The notes under the pieces were generated by a model. The model did no database searches. It was not told where the DNA came from and saw only the letters and a list, made by a program, of their open reading frames with translations. A DNA stretch of 64,000 bases from NCBI RefSeq assembly GCF_013911085.1, contig NZ_JACERN010000006.1, positions 120,355 to 184,354 on the forward strand, written 5' to 3'. This document shows positions 41,964 to 49,869 of the stretch, in pieces (within the stretch, counting starts at the first letter, position 1; every line of letters starts with the position of its first letter). The translations under genes and the position numbers were made by a program. The DNA is from Aquitalea aquatica (GTDB lineage: Bacteria; Pseudomonadota; Gammaproteobacteria; Burkholderiales; Chromobacteriaceae).

Positions 41964-43763
41964 ATGAGTGAAATTACCGAAGTCGGCGAAATCGCCTTTA
42001 GCCATTCACTGCCACGGCAGGCAAACGCGCCTGCGGTGGCCGAGGCCAGCGGCAGCAACCGCTATGCCGGGCTGCGCATCATCCCGGCGCGTTACCCGGC
42101 GCGCATTGCCGGCAGCGTGCTGGCTCTGTTGTTGCTGGCCGCCATCGTCAGCTCGGTGGCCACCAATCCGCGCTGGGGCTGGCCGGTGTTTGCCGAATGG
42201 TTTCTGGCCGCCCCGGTGCTGGAGGGCCTGGGCCGCACCTTGCTGCTGACCGCCATCGGCACGGTATTGGGGTCGGCGCTGGGCACGGTGCTGGCGCTGG
42301 CGCGGGTATCGCGCTCGCCGCTGCTGGCCAGCCTGTCGTGGAGCTATATCTGGCTGTTCCGCTCCATTCCGCTGATCGTGCTGCTGCTTATCCTCAACAA
42401 CCTGGGTTATCTGTACGAAACCATCAATATCGGTGTGCCGTATACCGGCATCAACTGGTTCAGTTATTCCACCACCGAGCTGATCAGCCCCTTTGCCGCT
42501 GCCGTGCTGGGCCTGAGCCTGAACCAGGCGGCTTTCTCGGCGGAAATCATCCGTGGCGGCATTTTGTCGGTGGAGCAGGGCCAGCTGGAAGCAGCGGCCG
42601 CGCTGGGCCTGCCACGTGGCCGGCAGATCTTCCGCATCGTGCTGCCGCAGGCCATGCGCACCATTTTGCCCACCGCCTTCAATGACATCATTGGTCTGGC
42701 CAAGGGCACGGCCAATGTCTACATCCTGGCGCTGCCGGAGCTGTTCTACACCATCCAGGTGGTGTACCACCGCAATCTGGAAGTGATTCCGCTGTTGATG
42801 GTGGCCACCGTGTGGTACCTGATCATCCTTACCGTACTGTCCACGGTGCAGGTGCAGGTGGAACGTCGCTATGCGCGTGGCGCGCTGCGCCAGCAGCCGC
42901 AGTCGCTGTGGCAGCGTGCCCGTCAGCGCTGGTGGCCGGCTGCTGCTGGCGGTAGTGCGCTCATTGCGCAGCCGGTGTCGCTGACCGAGCTGCCTGCCGT
43001 CAAAGGTGGCGAAGTGGCCATTCATGCCGTCAGCAAACGCTATGGCCAGCAGCAGGTGCTGGATGACGTGTCGCTGACTGTCCCGCCCGGTAGCGTCACC
43101 GTCATCATCGGGCCCTCCGGTTCGGGCAAGTCCACCTTGCTACGCAGCATCAATCATCTGGAGCGGGTGGATGGCGGTTTCATCGCCATTGACGGCGAGT
43201 TGATCGGCTACCGTCAGCAGGGCCACGCGCTGCATGAGCTGAAGGAAAAGGACATCCTGCAACGCCGCGTTGAAGTGGGCATGGTGTTCCAGCACTTCAA
43301 CCTGTTTCCCCATCTGACTGTTCTGCAAAACCTGATTGAAGCGCCCATCGCGCTGCGCGGGTTGAGCCGGGCCGAGGCCGAAGCGCAGGCGCGCCTGTTG
43401 CTCAAGCGGGTAGGGCTGGCCGACAAGGCCGCTGCCTGGCCGCGCCAGCTGTCCGGCGGCCAGCAGCAGCGCGTGGCCATTGCCCGTGCGCTGGCGCTGC
43501 GCCCCAAGGTGTTGCTGTTTGACGAACCCACCTCGGCACTCGACCCGGAGCTGGTGCAGGAAGTGCTGGACGTCATCAAGGAGCTGGCGCGTTCCGGTAC
43601 CACGCTGATCATCGTCACCCATGAAATCGGCTTTGCCCGTGAAGTGGCCGATACCGTGGTGTTCATGGAGCAGGGCCGCATCGTGGAAAGCGGCAGCCCG
43701 GAACAGGTATTGCGCCAGCCACAGCAGCAACGCACCCGAGAATTCCTGGCCCGCGTGCTCTAG
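41964..43763 (+). CDS. Fused polar-amino-acid ABC permease/ATPase
   Basis: 599 aa from the ATG at 41964 (AGGA upstream). N-terminal half (about 40-310): HisM/GlnP-type permease with about five TM helices and the EAA loop (LSVEQGQLEAAAALGLPRGRQIFRIVLPQAMRTILPTAFND). C-terminal half (about 345-599): GlnQ-type ATPase with Walker A GPSGSGKST, GMVFQHFNLFPHLTVLQN, signature [17 protein letters not shown], Walker B VLLFDEPTSALDPE and switch VTHEIGFAREV. Fusion of these usually separate subunits is unusual but known in proteobacteria. Imports the amino acid handled by the operon; the homodimer would supply both permeases and both ATPases. Confidence 0.92.
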   Translation: MSEITEVGEIAFSHSLPRQANAPAVAEASGSNRYAGLRIIPARYPARIAGSVLALLLLAAIVSSVATNPRWGWPVFAEWFLAAPVLEGLGRTLLLTAIGTVLGSALGTVLALARVSRSPLLASLSWSYIWLFRSIPLIVLLLILNNLGYLYETINIGVPYTGINWFSYSTTELISPFAAAVLGLSLNQAAFSAEIIRGGILSVEQGQLEAAAALGLPRGRQIFRIVLPQAMRTILPTAFNDIIGLAKGTANVYILALPELFYTIQVVYHRNLEVIPLLMVATVWYLIILTVLSTVQVQVERRYARGALRQQPQSLWQRARQRWWPAAAGGSALIAQPVSLTELPAVKGGEVAIHAVSKRYGQQQVLDDVSLTVPPGSVTVIIGPSGSGKSTLLRSINHLERVDGGFIAIDGELIGYRQQGHALHELKEKDILQRRVEVGMVFQHFNLFPHLTVLQNLIEAPIALRGLSRAEAEAQARLLLKRVGLADKAAAWPRQLSGGQQQRVAIARALALRPKVLLFDEPTSALDPELVQEVLDVIKELARSGTTLIIVTHEIGFAREVADTVVFMEQGRIVESGSPEQVLRQPQQQRTREFLARVL

Positions 43764-43846
43764 GGCCATGGATAAAACATTTGCCATCGACCAAACCATT
43801 CACACACCGTCACGACCACAAGCAAGACCACAACAAGGAAAGCATC

Positions 43847-44785
43847 ATGTCGCGTAACACCCATCTGCCGCGTCGTACCGTACTGGCTGCCCTTAGCCTC
43901 ACCCTGCTGGCCCCGCTGTTTGGCCATGCCGCCAGCAGCATCGACCTGAGCCCGCAGCAAAAAGGCCAACCCAGTGCCCGCCCGGTGCCAGAGGCCATCA
44001 AGCTGCTGCCCAAGGATGTCCGCTTCGTCAAAGACAAGACCCTGGTGGTGGCCATCGCCGGCGGCATTTTGCCACTGGGAGGTTTTGCCAATGATTCCAA
44101 AACCATTATCGGGGCTGATCCGGACATTTCGCGCCTGGTGGCCGGTGGCCTGGGCCGCAAGCTGGAGCTGGTGAACGTGGCCTGGGATGATTGGCCGCTG
44201 GGCCTGCAGTCCGGCAAGTACGATGCGGTGATTTCCAATGTCACCGTTACCGAGGCGCGCAAGGAGAAATTTGATTTCTCCACCTATCGCAAGGATTTGC
44301 TGGGCTTTTACACCAAGTCGGGCAGCAAGCTGAAAATCAATGCACCCAAGGATGCCGCCGGGCTGAAGGTGATCGTGGCTGCCGGCACCAATCAGGAGCA
44401 GATCCTGCTGGAGTGGAACAAGAAAAATCTAGCGTCCGGGCTCAAGCCCTTGCAAGCCCTGTATTTTGATGATGAAGCCGTGGCAAGGGTAGCCTTGCAG
44501 TCCGGCCGTGCCGATGCCTGGCTGGGCCCCAATGCCATCTATGCACTGGAGGCGGCACAGACCGGCAAGGTGAAGCTGGCTGGCACCTTCTCTGGCGGTT
44601 GGCCGCTGACCGCGGATATCGCCGTCACCACCCGCAAGGACTCCGGCCTGGCCGCAGCCATTACCAAAATCATCAATACCCAGATTGCCAACGGCAATTA
44701 CACCAAGGTGCTCAGCCGCTGGGGCCTGAGTGCCGAAGCGGTGAGCGAATCGCGCACCAATCCGCCCGGCCTGCCCAAGAGCTGA
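43847..44785 (+). CDS. Periplasmic amino-acid-binding protein (SBP family 3)
   Basis: 312 aa from the ATG at 43847 (AAGGAAAG upstream). Signal peptide about residues 1-28 with RR near its start (LPRRTVLAALSLTLLAPLFGHAAS). Family 3 fold: KTLVVAIAGGILPLGGFANDSKTIIGADPDISRLVAGGLGRKLELVNVAWDDWPLGLQSGKYDAVISNVTVTEARKEKFDFS, then AGLKVIVAAGTNQEQILLEW. Delivers the substrate to the fused permease/ATPase immediately upstream. Its stop codon is the first bases of the inverted-repeat element at 44785. Confidence 0.9.
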   Translation: MSRNTHLPRRTVLAALSLTLLAPLFGHAASSIDLSPQQKGQPSARPVPEAIKLLPKDVRFVKDKTLVVAIAGGILPLGGFANDSKTIIGADPDISRLVAGGLGRKLELVNVAWDDWPLGLQSGKYDAVISNVTVTEARKEKFDFSTYRKDLLGFYTKSGSKLKINAPKDAAGLKVIVAAGTNQEQILLEWNKKNLASGLKPLQALYFDDEAVARVALQSGRADAWLGPNAIYALEAAQTGKVKLAGTFSGGWPLTADIAVTTRKDSGLAAAITKIINTQIANGNYTKVLSRWGLSAEAVSESRTNPPGLPKS

Positions 44786-44927
44786 GAGCGTGTTTACGAT
44801 CGGCGATACTCGGGTGATCCTGCGTTGAAATGTCGTTCAAAATGCGCATGGACTCCCTGTCCATTGTGCTTTTTCACGCCCTTTCGCCTTGTCTGACCCT
44901 TCGTTCGCTAAATCGTAAACAAGCTCT
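44785..44927. repeat. MITE-like 143-bp element with terminal inverted repeats
   Basis: Ends AGAGCGTGTTTACGAT (44785-44800) and ATCGTAAACAAGCTCT (44912-44927) are inverted repeats matching at 15 of 16 positions. Inside is a 6-bp palindromic hairpin ATGGAC-TCCCT-GTCCAT (44848-44864). There is no coding capacity and no clear target duplication. The structure suggests a non-autonomous transposon remnant inserted just at the 3' end of the binding-protein gene. Confidence 0.6.
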
Positions 44928-44946
44928 GCCACGTCAACCTGACATC

Positions 44947-44973
44947 GCCAACACGTTCAGTGTTGGCGTTTTT
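44947..44973 (+). terminator. Rho-independent terminator of the organosulfur operon
   Basis: GCCAACAC-GTTCA-GTGTTGGC (8-bp perfect stem, 44947-44967) followed by G and five T. It lies beyond the inverted-repeat element, so the element is probably transcribed with the operon. Confidence 0.9.
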
Positions 44974-44999
44974 CTGCAATGCTTGTCATTTTTTCTTGG

Positions 45000-45052
45000 T
45001 TTGGCGGCGGCGGGGGCAACACTATAGTGGTCGGCTCATTCTAGGAGCCGAC
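45000..45052 (+). promoter_or_regulatory. Candidate promoter and SD-sequestering hairpin/operator before the desaturase
   Basis: TTTGGC (45000-45005), 17 bases, then TATAGT (45023-45028) resembles a sigma-70 promoter. Directly after it, GTCGGCTC (45030-45037) and GAGCCGAC (45045-45052) form a perfect 8-bp inverted repeat. The right arm contains most of the AGGAG ribosome site, and the ATG is two bases further. It can act as a repressor operator or as an RNA hairpin hiding the ribosome site. Confidence 0.5.
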
Positions 45053-45054
45053 TC

Positions 45055-46047
45055 ATGTATTGCTCATTGCAACATGCCGGTTTGCATTCCGGCCGCCTGT
45101 ATCGCGAAGGTTCTGCCATTCCCGACTCGCGGGATGGCGACGTTGCGCCATCAGTACCCGCCGGGCAGTCCGGCTCGCGGGCCTGGCTGGCGCGGCTGGA
45201 GCTGCCCACCTGGCTGCTGATTGCCGTCATCTACGGCGGCTGGTTCGGCACGGCGGCGCTGTGGCGCCAGCTGGGGCCTTGGCTGGGCACGCCGCTGCTG
45301 ATTGTCTTTACCAGCTGGTATATGTCGCTGCAGCACGAACTGATTCACGGCCACCCCACGCGCCATGGCTGGCTGAATGCCTTGTTCGGCCAGCTGCCGC
45401 TGGCAGTGTGGTATCCCTATGCCGTCTATCGGGACAGCCATCTGGCCCATCACCGTGATGAAAGCCTGACCCTGCCGGGGGTGGACCCGGAAAGCTACTA
45501 CCACGCCAGCTTGCCAGCAGGGGCCGTGGCCCGTGGCCTGCTGCGCTGGCGCAACACTGCCGTGGGGCGTTTGCTGCTGGGGCCGGCCCTGGGCTGGCTG
45601 GCCACGCTGCGTGCTGCCGTGCGTAGCGGCCAGCGGCAACAGCTGCTGGTATGGGGCAGCCATCTGCTATTGTTGGGCCTGTTGCTGCTGTGGTTGCGCC
45701 AGGCTGGTATCGCGCCATGGTATTACCTGTCGTGCATTGCCTATCCCGCACTGGCGCTGGCCATGGTACGTTCCTTTTACGAGCACCGGGCCGTGCCCGA
45801 TGCGGCCGCCCGCTCGGTGCTGAACGAAGCGGCCTGGCCGTGGCGCTTGCTGTTTCTCAACCTGAATTATCATCTGGTGCACCACCTGCATCCTGGTCTG
45901 CCTTGGTATCGCCTGCGTCAGGCTTATCTGGCCGAACGCCAGCATTACCAGCAACTCAGTGGCGATTTTGTCGAGCAGGGCTACCTGCCGCTGCTGTGGC
46001 GGCATCGTCGCCGGCCGGTGATCGATACGCTTCATCCCTTTGCCTGA
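45055..46047 (+). CDS. Membrane fatty-acid-desaturase-family di-iron enzyme
   Basis: 330 aa. The three histidine clusters of the membrane desaturase/hydroxylase superfamily are intact: HELIHGHPTRH (about residue 97), HLAHHRDE (about 127) and NYHLVHHLHP (about 272), with four hydrophobic helices between. Uses a di-iron centre and O2 to desaturate or hydroxylate. The next gene starts 33 bases later and encodes a betaine-type binding protein, so this enzyme is the first gene of an osmolyte/quaternary-amine uptake operon. Substrate could be a lipid or an imported quaternary-ammonium compound; the sequence does not decide. Confidence 0.88.
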   Translation: MYCSLQHAGLHSGRLYREGSAIPDSRDGDVAPSVPAGQSGSRAWLARLELPTWLLIAVIYGGWFGTAALWRQLGPWLGTPLLIVFTSWYMSLQHELIHGHPTRHGWLNALFGQLPLAVWYPYAVYRDSHLAHHRDESLTLPGVDPESYYHASLPAGAVARGLLRWRNTAVGRLLLGPALGWLATLRAAVRSGQRQQLLVWGSHLLLLGLLLLWLRQAGIAPWYYLSCIAYPALALAMVRSFYEHRAVPDAAARSVLNEAAWPWRLLFLNLNYHLVHHLHPGLPWYRLRQAYLAERQHYQQLSGDFVEQGYLPLLWRHRRRPVIDTLHPFA

Positions 46048-46079
46048 ACGGCTGCTGTTCATCCATCAAGAGGAATACC

Positions 46080-47006
46080 ATGATCCACGCAAAATTTTCC
46101 CGTCGCTGGCTGTTGGCCGCTCTCGCGCTGAGCGCTTTTTCCGGCCAGAGCATGGCGGCCGATGCGGTACGGGTTGGCTCCAAGATCGACACCGAAGGTG
46201 CCTTGCTGGGCAATATCATCCAGCAGGTGCTGGAAGCCAATGGCATCAAGACCGTCAGCAAGGTGTCGCTGGGCAATACCAAGGTGGTGCGTGGCGCCAT
46301 TACTGCTGGTGAAATCGACATCTATCCGGAATACACCGGCAATGGCGCGTTTTTCTTTGCCGATGAAAGTAATCCGGCCTGGAAAAATGCCGAGGCGGGC
46401 TATCAGCTGGTGAAAAAGCTGGACCAGGAGAAAAACCGCATTACCTGGCTGACGCCTGCGCCGGCCAACAATACCTGGGCCATTGCCATCCGCAAGGATG
46501 TGGCGGCAGCCAACAAGCTGAAAACGCTGACTGACCTGGGCAACTGGATCAACAAGGGCGGTCGCTTCAAGCTGGCGGCATCGGCCGAATTCATCGAACG
46601 CGCCGACGCGCTGCCCGCCTTCCAGAGCGCCTATGGCTTCAAGCTGAAGCAGGACCAGCTGCTGACGCTGGCCGGTGGGGACACCTCGGTCACCATCAAG
46701 GCTGCAGCCGAGCAGACATCCGGCGTCAATGCCGCCATGGCCTACGGTACCGATGGCCCGGTGGCCGCGCTGGGCCTGGTGACGCTGGATGACGTCAAGG
46801 GTGTGCAGCCGATTTACGCGCCCGCGCCGATCATCCGCAGCGAGGTGCTGGCCAAACAGCCCAAAATCGCCGCCGTGCTGAAGCCGGTATTCCTGTCGCT
46901 CACCGGCCCCACGCTGCAGAAGCTGAATGCCAGCATTGCCATCGGAGGCCGCGATGCGCGCAAGGTGGCGCAGGATTACCTGAAGAAAAAGGGCTTTATC
47001 AAGTGA
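46080..47006 (+). CDS. osmF: Osmoprotectant/glycine-betaine-type binding protein (OsmF/YehZ)
   Basis: 308 aa from the ATG at 46080 (AAGAGGAATACC-ATG). Signal peptide about residues 1-26 (LLAALALSAFSGQSMA). OpuAC/ProX-like fold: VRVGSKIDTEGALLGNIIQQVLEANGIKT, GAITAGEIDIYPEYTGNGAFFF, and AAMAYGTDGPVAALGLVTLDDVKGVQPIYAPAPIIR. Same gene order and sizes as E. coli yehZYXW, a low-affinity betaine-type importer. Periplasmic; ligand probably a quaternary amine or other osmolyte. Confidence 0.9.
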   Translation: MIHAKFSRRWLLAALALSAFSGQSMAADAVRVGSKIDTEGALLGNIIQQVLEANGIKTVSKVSLGNTKVVRGAITAGEIDIYPEYTGNGAFFFADESNPAWKNAEAGYQLVKKLDQEKNRITWLTPAPANNTWAIAIRKDVAAANKLKTLTDLGNWINKGGRFKLAASAEFIERADALPAFQSAYGFKLKQDQLLTLAGGDTSVTIKAAAEQTSGVNAAMAYGTDGPVAALGLVTLDDVKGVQPIYAPAPIIRSEVLAKQPKIAAVLKPVFLSLTGPTLQKLNASIAIGGRDARKVAQDYLKKKGFIK

Positions 47007-47036
47007 GCGGGCGCTTCTGGCCTGCAGGGGTGATGC

Positions 47037-48197
47037 ATGCGTCTGTATAGCCGGGTGCGCCTGCTGCTGGTGTTGCTGTCGCTGGCGGCGGCGCTGGGCC
47101 TGCCCTTGCTCACCTATGCGCCCAACCGCCTGCTGACCGGGCAGGGCATCGCTCTGCTTGATTTGCTGCAGGGCGGCTCCGGCCTGCGCTGGCTGGTGCT
47201 GCTGCCAGTCTTGCCGCTGCTGCTGGCACCGTGGTGGCGGCCAGCTGTGCTGCGCGAACGGCTGGTATATCTGGCAGCGCTGTGGCTGGGTGCGGCGCTG
47301 TGGTGGCTGGCCGGCAGCGAGGCCACGCTGCGCGCCGGCGGCGAGGATGCGCTGGCGCGGGTGTCGTTTGGCGGTGGCTTCTGGCTGTTGCAGTTGTTGC
47401 TGTTGCTGCAGCTGGCCGAAGCACTGCAGGTATTGGCTGGCGGCCTGCCGCGGCGCGTGTTGCTGCTGTTGCTGGCCCAGCTGCCGCTGCTGTGGCTGTT
47501 GCTGTCCGGCAGGCTGGACAGCCTGTCGCTGCTGCGCGAGTACCACAATAACCAGGACGCGTTTGACGATGCCCTGTTGCGCCATCTGCAGCTGGTGCTG
47601 TTTTCCGTGCTGCCGGCGCTGCTGCTGGGCGGCGCGCTGGGGGTGTGGGCCTATCGCTCGGCCCGCTTTGCCCGGCTGCTGTTTCCCGTACTCAATGTAT
47701 TGCAGACCATTCCGTCGATAGCGCTGTTCGGCCTGCTGATCGGCCCACTGGCCTGGCTGGGCCGGCAGTTGCCCGGCCTGGGCATTGCCGGCGTCGGGCT
47801 GGCACCGGCCTTGCTAGCGCTCAGCCTGTATGCGCTGTTGCCGGTGGTGCGTGGCACGCTGGCCGGCTTGCAGCAGGTGCCGCCTGCGGTGCGCGAGGCC
47901 GCGCGTGGCATGGGCATGACACCGTGGCAGATCATGCTGCAGGTGGAAACCCCGCTGGCGCTGCCGGTGTTTCTCAGCGGCCTGCGCATTACTGCTGTGC
48001 AGGCGGTGGGGCTGGCGGCGGTGGCGGCGCTGATTGGAGCGGGTGGCTTTGGCGCCATCATGTTCCAGGGCCTGTCGGCCAGCGCACTCGACCAGGTATT
48101 GCTGGGGGTGTTGCCGGTGCTGCTGCTGGCCTTGCTGGTGGACGTGGCGTTTCGCCTGCTGATTGCCCGGCTGAAAGGGGCTGATGACCATGCTTGA
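47037..48197 (+). CDS. yehY: ABC permease of the osmoprotectant importer (YehY-like)
   Basis: 386 aa, matching the length of E. coli YehY. The first half is a set of very Leu-rich membrane helices (to about residue 160) that is extra compared with the partner permease. The second half is the standard OpuB/ProW-type permease with ALLLGGALGVWAYRSARFARLLFPVLNVLQTIPSIALFGLLIGPLAWLG and the EAA loop VPPAVREAARGMGMTPWQIMLQVETPLALPVFLSGLRI, then AALIGAGGFGAIMFQGL. It overlaps the ATPase gene by 14 bases. Confidence 0.9.
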   Translation: MRLYSRVRLLLVLLSLAAALGLPLLTYAPNRLLTGQGIALLDLLQGGSGLRWLVLLPVLPLLLAPWWRPAVLRERLVYLAALWLGAALWWLAGSEATLRAGGEDALARVSFGGGFWLLQLLLLLQLAEALQVLAGGLPRRVLLLLLAQLPLLWLLLSGRLDSLSLLREYHNNQDAFDDALLRHLQLVLFSVLPALLLGGALGVWAYRSARFARLLFPVLNVLQTIPSIALFGLLIGPLAWLGRQLPGLGIAGVGLAPALLALSLYALLPVVRGTLAGLQQVPPAVREAARGMGMTPWQIMLQVETPLALPVFLSGLRITAVQAVGLAAVAALIGAGGFGAIMFQGLSASALDQVLLGVLPVLLLALLVDVAFRLLIARLKGADDHA

Positions 48198-49122
48198 ACT
48201 CAAGGCAGTAAACAAGTTTTTCAATGGCTGGCAGGCGGTGGCCGATGTCGACCTGCAGGTGGCCGCCGGCGAGCTGGCGGTGCTGATCGGCACTTCCGGC
48301 TCGGGCAAATCCACCACGCTGAAGATGATCAACCGGCTGATCGAGCCGGACAGCGGCAGCATACGGCTGGCCGGCGAGGATATCCGCAGCCAGCCGCCCG
48401 AGGTGCTGCGCCGTCGCATCGGCTATGCCATCCAGTCGGTGGGCCTGTTTCCGCACTGGACGGTGGAGCAGAACATCGCCGCCGTACCGTCCCTGCTCAA
48501 ATGGCCGAAAGCCCGTATCCGCGAGCGGGTGGTCGAGCTGCTGGAGCTATTGCACCTGCCGGCAGCACAGTATTTGTCGCGCTACCCGCACCAGTTGTCG
48601 GGTGGTCAGCAGCAGCGTGTCGGGGTGGCGCGTGCCTTGGCGGCCGACCCGGAAGTCTTGCTGATGGACGAGCCATTCGGTGCGCTGGACCCGGTTACCC
48701 GTGGCACGCTGCAGCAGGAGCTGCTGCGCATCCAGGCCCTGTCCGGCAAAACCATCGTGCTGGTGACTCACGATATCGACGAAGCCCTGTTGCTGGGCCA
48801 GCGTATCGTGCTGATGGACAAGGGCAGGGTGGTGCAGCAGGGTTCTGCCCAGGATTTCCTGCTGCATCCGGCCAGTGATTTCGTGCGCGACTTTGTCGGA
48901 CAGAGCGATGTCGGCGTGCGGCTGCTGGGGCTGGACACCGTGGCCAGCCGGATGCGGCCGCTGCAGCCAGTCAGTGGCGAGCCGATTGCTGCCTCCGCCA
49001 CGCTGCGCGAGGCGCTGTCGGCCTTTGTCGCGCGCCGGGTCAGCAGCCTGCCGGTGATTGATGCACAGGGCCAGCCGGCTGGCGTGCTGCATTTTGCCGA
49101 CTTGCTGCCGGTGGCCGCATGA
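48184..49122 (+). CDS. yehX: ABC ATPase of the osmoprotectant importer (YehX/OpuA-like)
   Basis: 312 aa. Walker [19 protein letters not shown]-loop [21 protein letters not shown], signature [33 protein letters not shown], switch [28 protein letters not shown]. This is the ProV/OpuCA class. The C-terminal 80 residues contain a CBS-like repeat ending [29 protein letters not shown], where related transporters sense ionic strength. Overlaps YehY by 14 and the next permease by 4 bases, so it is tightly co-translated. Confidence 0.92.
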   Translation: MTMLELKAVNKFFNGWQAVADVDLQVAAGELAVLIGTSGSGKSTTLKMINRLIEPDSGSIRLAGEDIRSQPPEVLRRRIGYAIQSVGLFPHWTVEQNIAAVPSLLKWPKARIRERVVELLELLHLPAAQYLSRYPHQLSGGQQQRVGVARALAADPEVLLMDEPFGALDPVTRGTLQQELLRIQALSGKTIVLVTHDIDEALLLGQRIVLMDKGRVVQQGSAQDFLLHPASDFVRDFVGQSDVGVRLLGLDTVASRMRPLQPVSGEPIAASATLREALSAFVARRVSSLPVIDAQGQPAGVLHFADLLPVAA

Positions 49123-49865
49123 AGCCGGCCCGTCTGCCTGCGGCCTTGTGGCTGAGCAGCGGCCTGTTGCTGGCCTTGCTTTACCTGTTGCCGCACAGTG
49201 CCGGCCTGTTTGCCTGGCTGTTTCCCGAAGTGGAACGCCCGCTCTATACCCAGGACAGCTTTGCCAACCTGGTGCTGGCGCATTTGCTGCTGGTGCTGGC
49301 CTCCAGCCTGATTGCCGTGCTGGGCGGGGTGGCGGCCGGCTTGTTGGCCAGCCGACCGGCCGGGCGCGAGTTCCGCCCCTTGCTGGACAGTGTGCTGGCC
49401 ATCAGTCAGGCGCTGCCGCCGGTGGCCGTGCTGGCGATTGCCGCGCCGCTGATCGGTTTTGGTGAATGGCCGGCACTGATTGCGCTGGTGCTGTACGGCC
49501 TGTTGCCGGTAACGCAAGGTACGCTGGCCGGGCTGGCCTCGGTGCCGGACAGCGTGCTGGAAGTGGCGCGTGGCCTGGGCATGGGGCGCTGGCGCATTCT
49601 GTGGCAGGTGGAGCTGCCGCTGGCCGCCCCGGTGTTACTGGCCGGGGTGCGTACCTCGGTGGTGATCAATATCGGCACGGCCGCCATTGCCTCTACTGTG
49701 GGCGCACGCACGCTGGGCCTGCCCATCATCGTCGGGCTGAGCGGCTTCAATACTGCCTATGTGCTGCAAGGGGCGCTGCTGGTGGCCTTGCTGGCCATCG
49801 TGGCCGACCAGTGTTTCGACTGGCTGGCCCACCGCCTGTCGCCGCATGTCGGCGTGGAGCACTGA
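49119..49865 (+). CDS. yehW: Second ABC permease of the osmoprotectant importer (YehW-like)
   Basis: 248 aa with about six TM helices. [61 protein letters not shown] and the EAA loop [55 protein letters not shown] are ProW/OpuB signatures. Starts with an ATGA overlap on the ATPase stop (49119-49122). Pairs with YehY to form the heteromeric channel. Four bases separate it from the PhnD-like gene. Confidence 0.9.
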   Translation: MKPARLPAALWLSSGLLLALLYLLPHSAGLFAWLFPEVERPLYTQDSFANLVLAHLLLVLASSLIAVLGGVAAGLLASRPAGREFRPLLDSVLAISQALPPVAVLAIAAPLIGFGEWPALIALVLYGLLPVTQGTLAGLASVPDSVLEVARGLGMGRWRILWQVELPLAAPVLLAGVRTSVVINIGTAAIASTVGARTLGLPIIVGLSGFNTAYVLQGALLVALLAIVADQCFDWLAHRLSPHVGVEH

Positions 49866-49869
49866 GGCC

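Noticed and set aside
44786..45054. Possible tRNA or small RNA gene in the gap before the desaturase
   Set aside because: No cloverleaf could be drawn; the structure is explained by the inverted-repeat element, a terminator and the promoter hairpin.
46059..47585. 508-codon Gln-rich minus-strand frame
   Set aside because: Shadow of the osmF and yehY genes; the Gln-richness mirrors Leu/CTG-rich codons on the coding strand.
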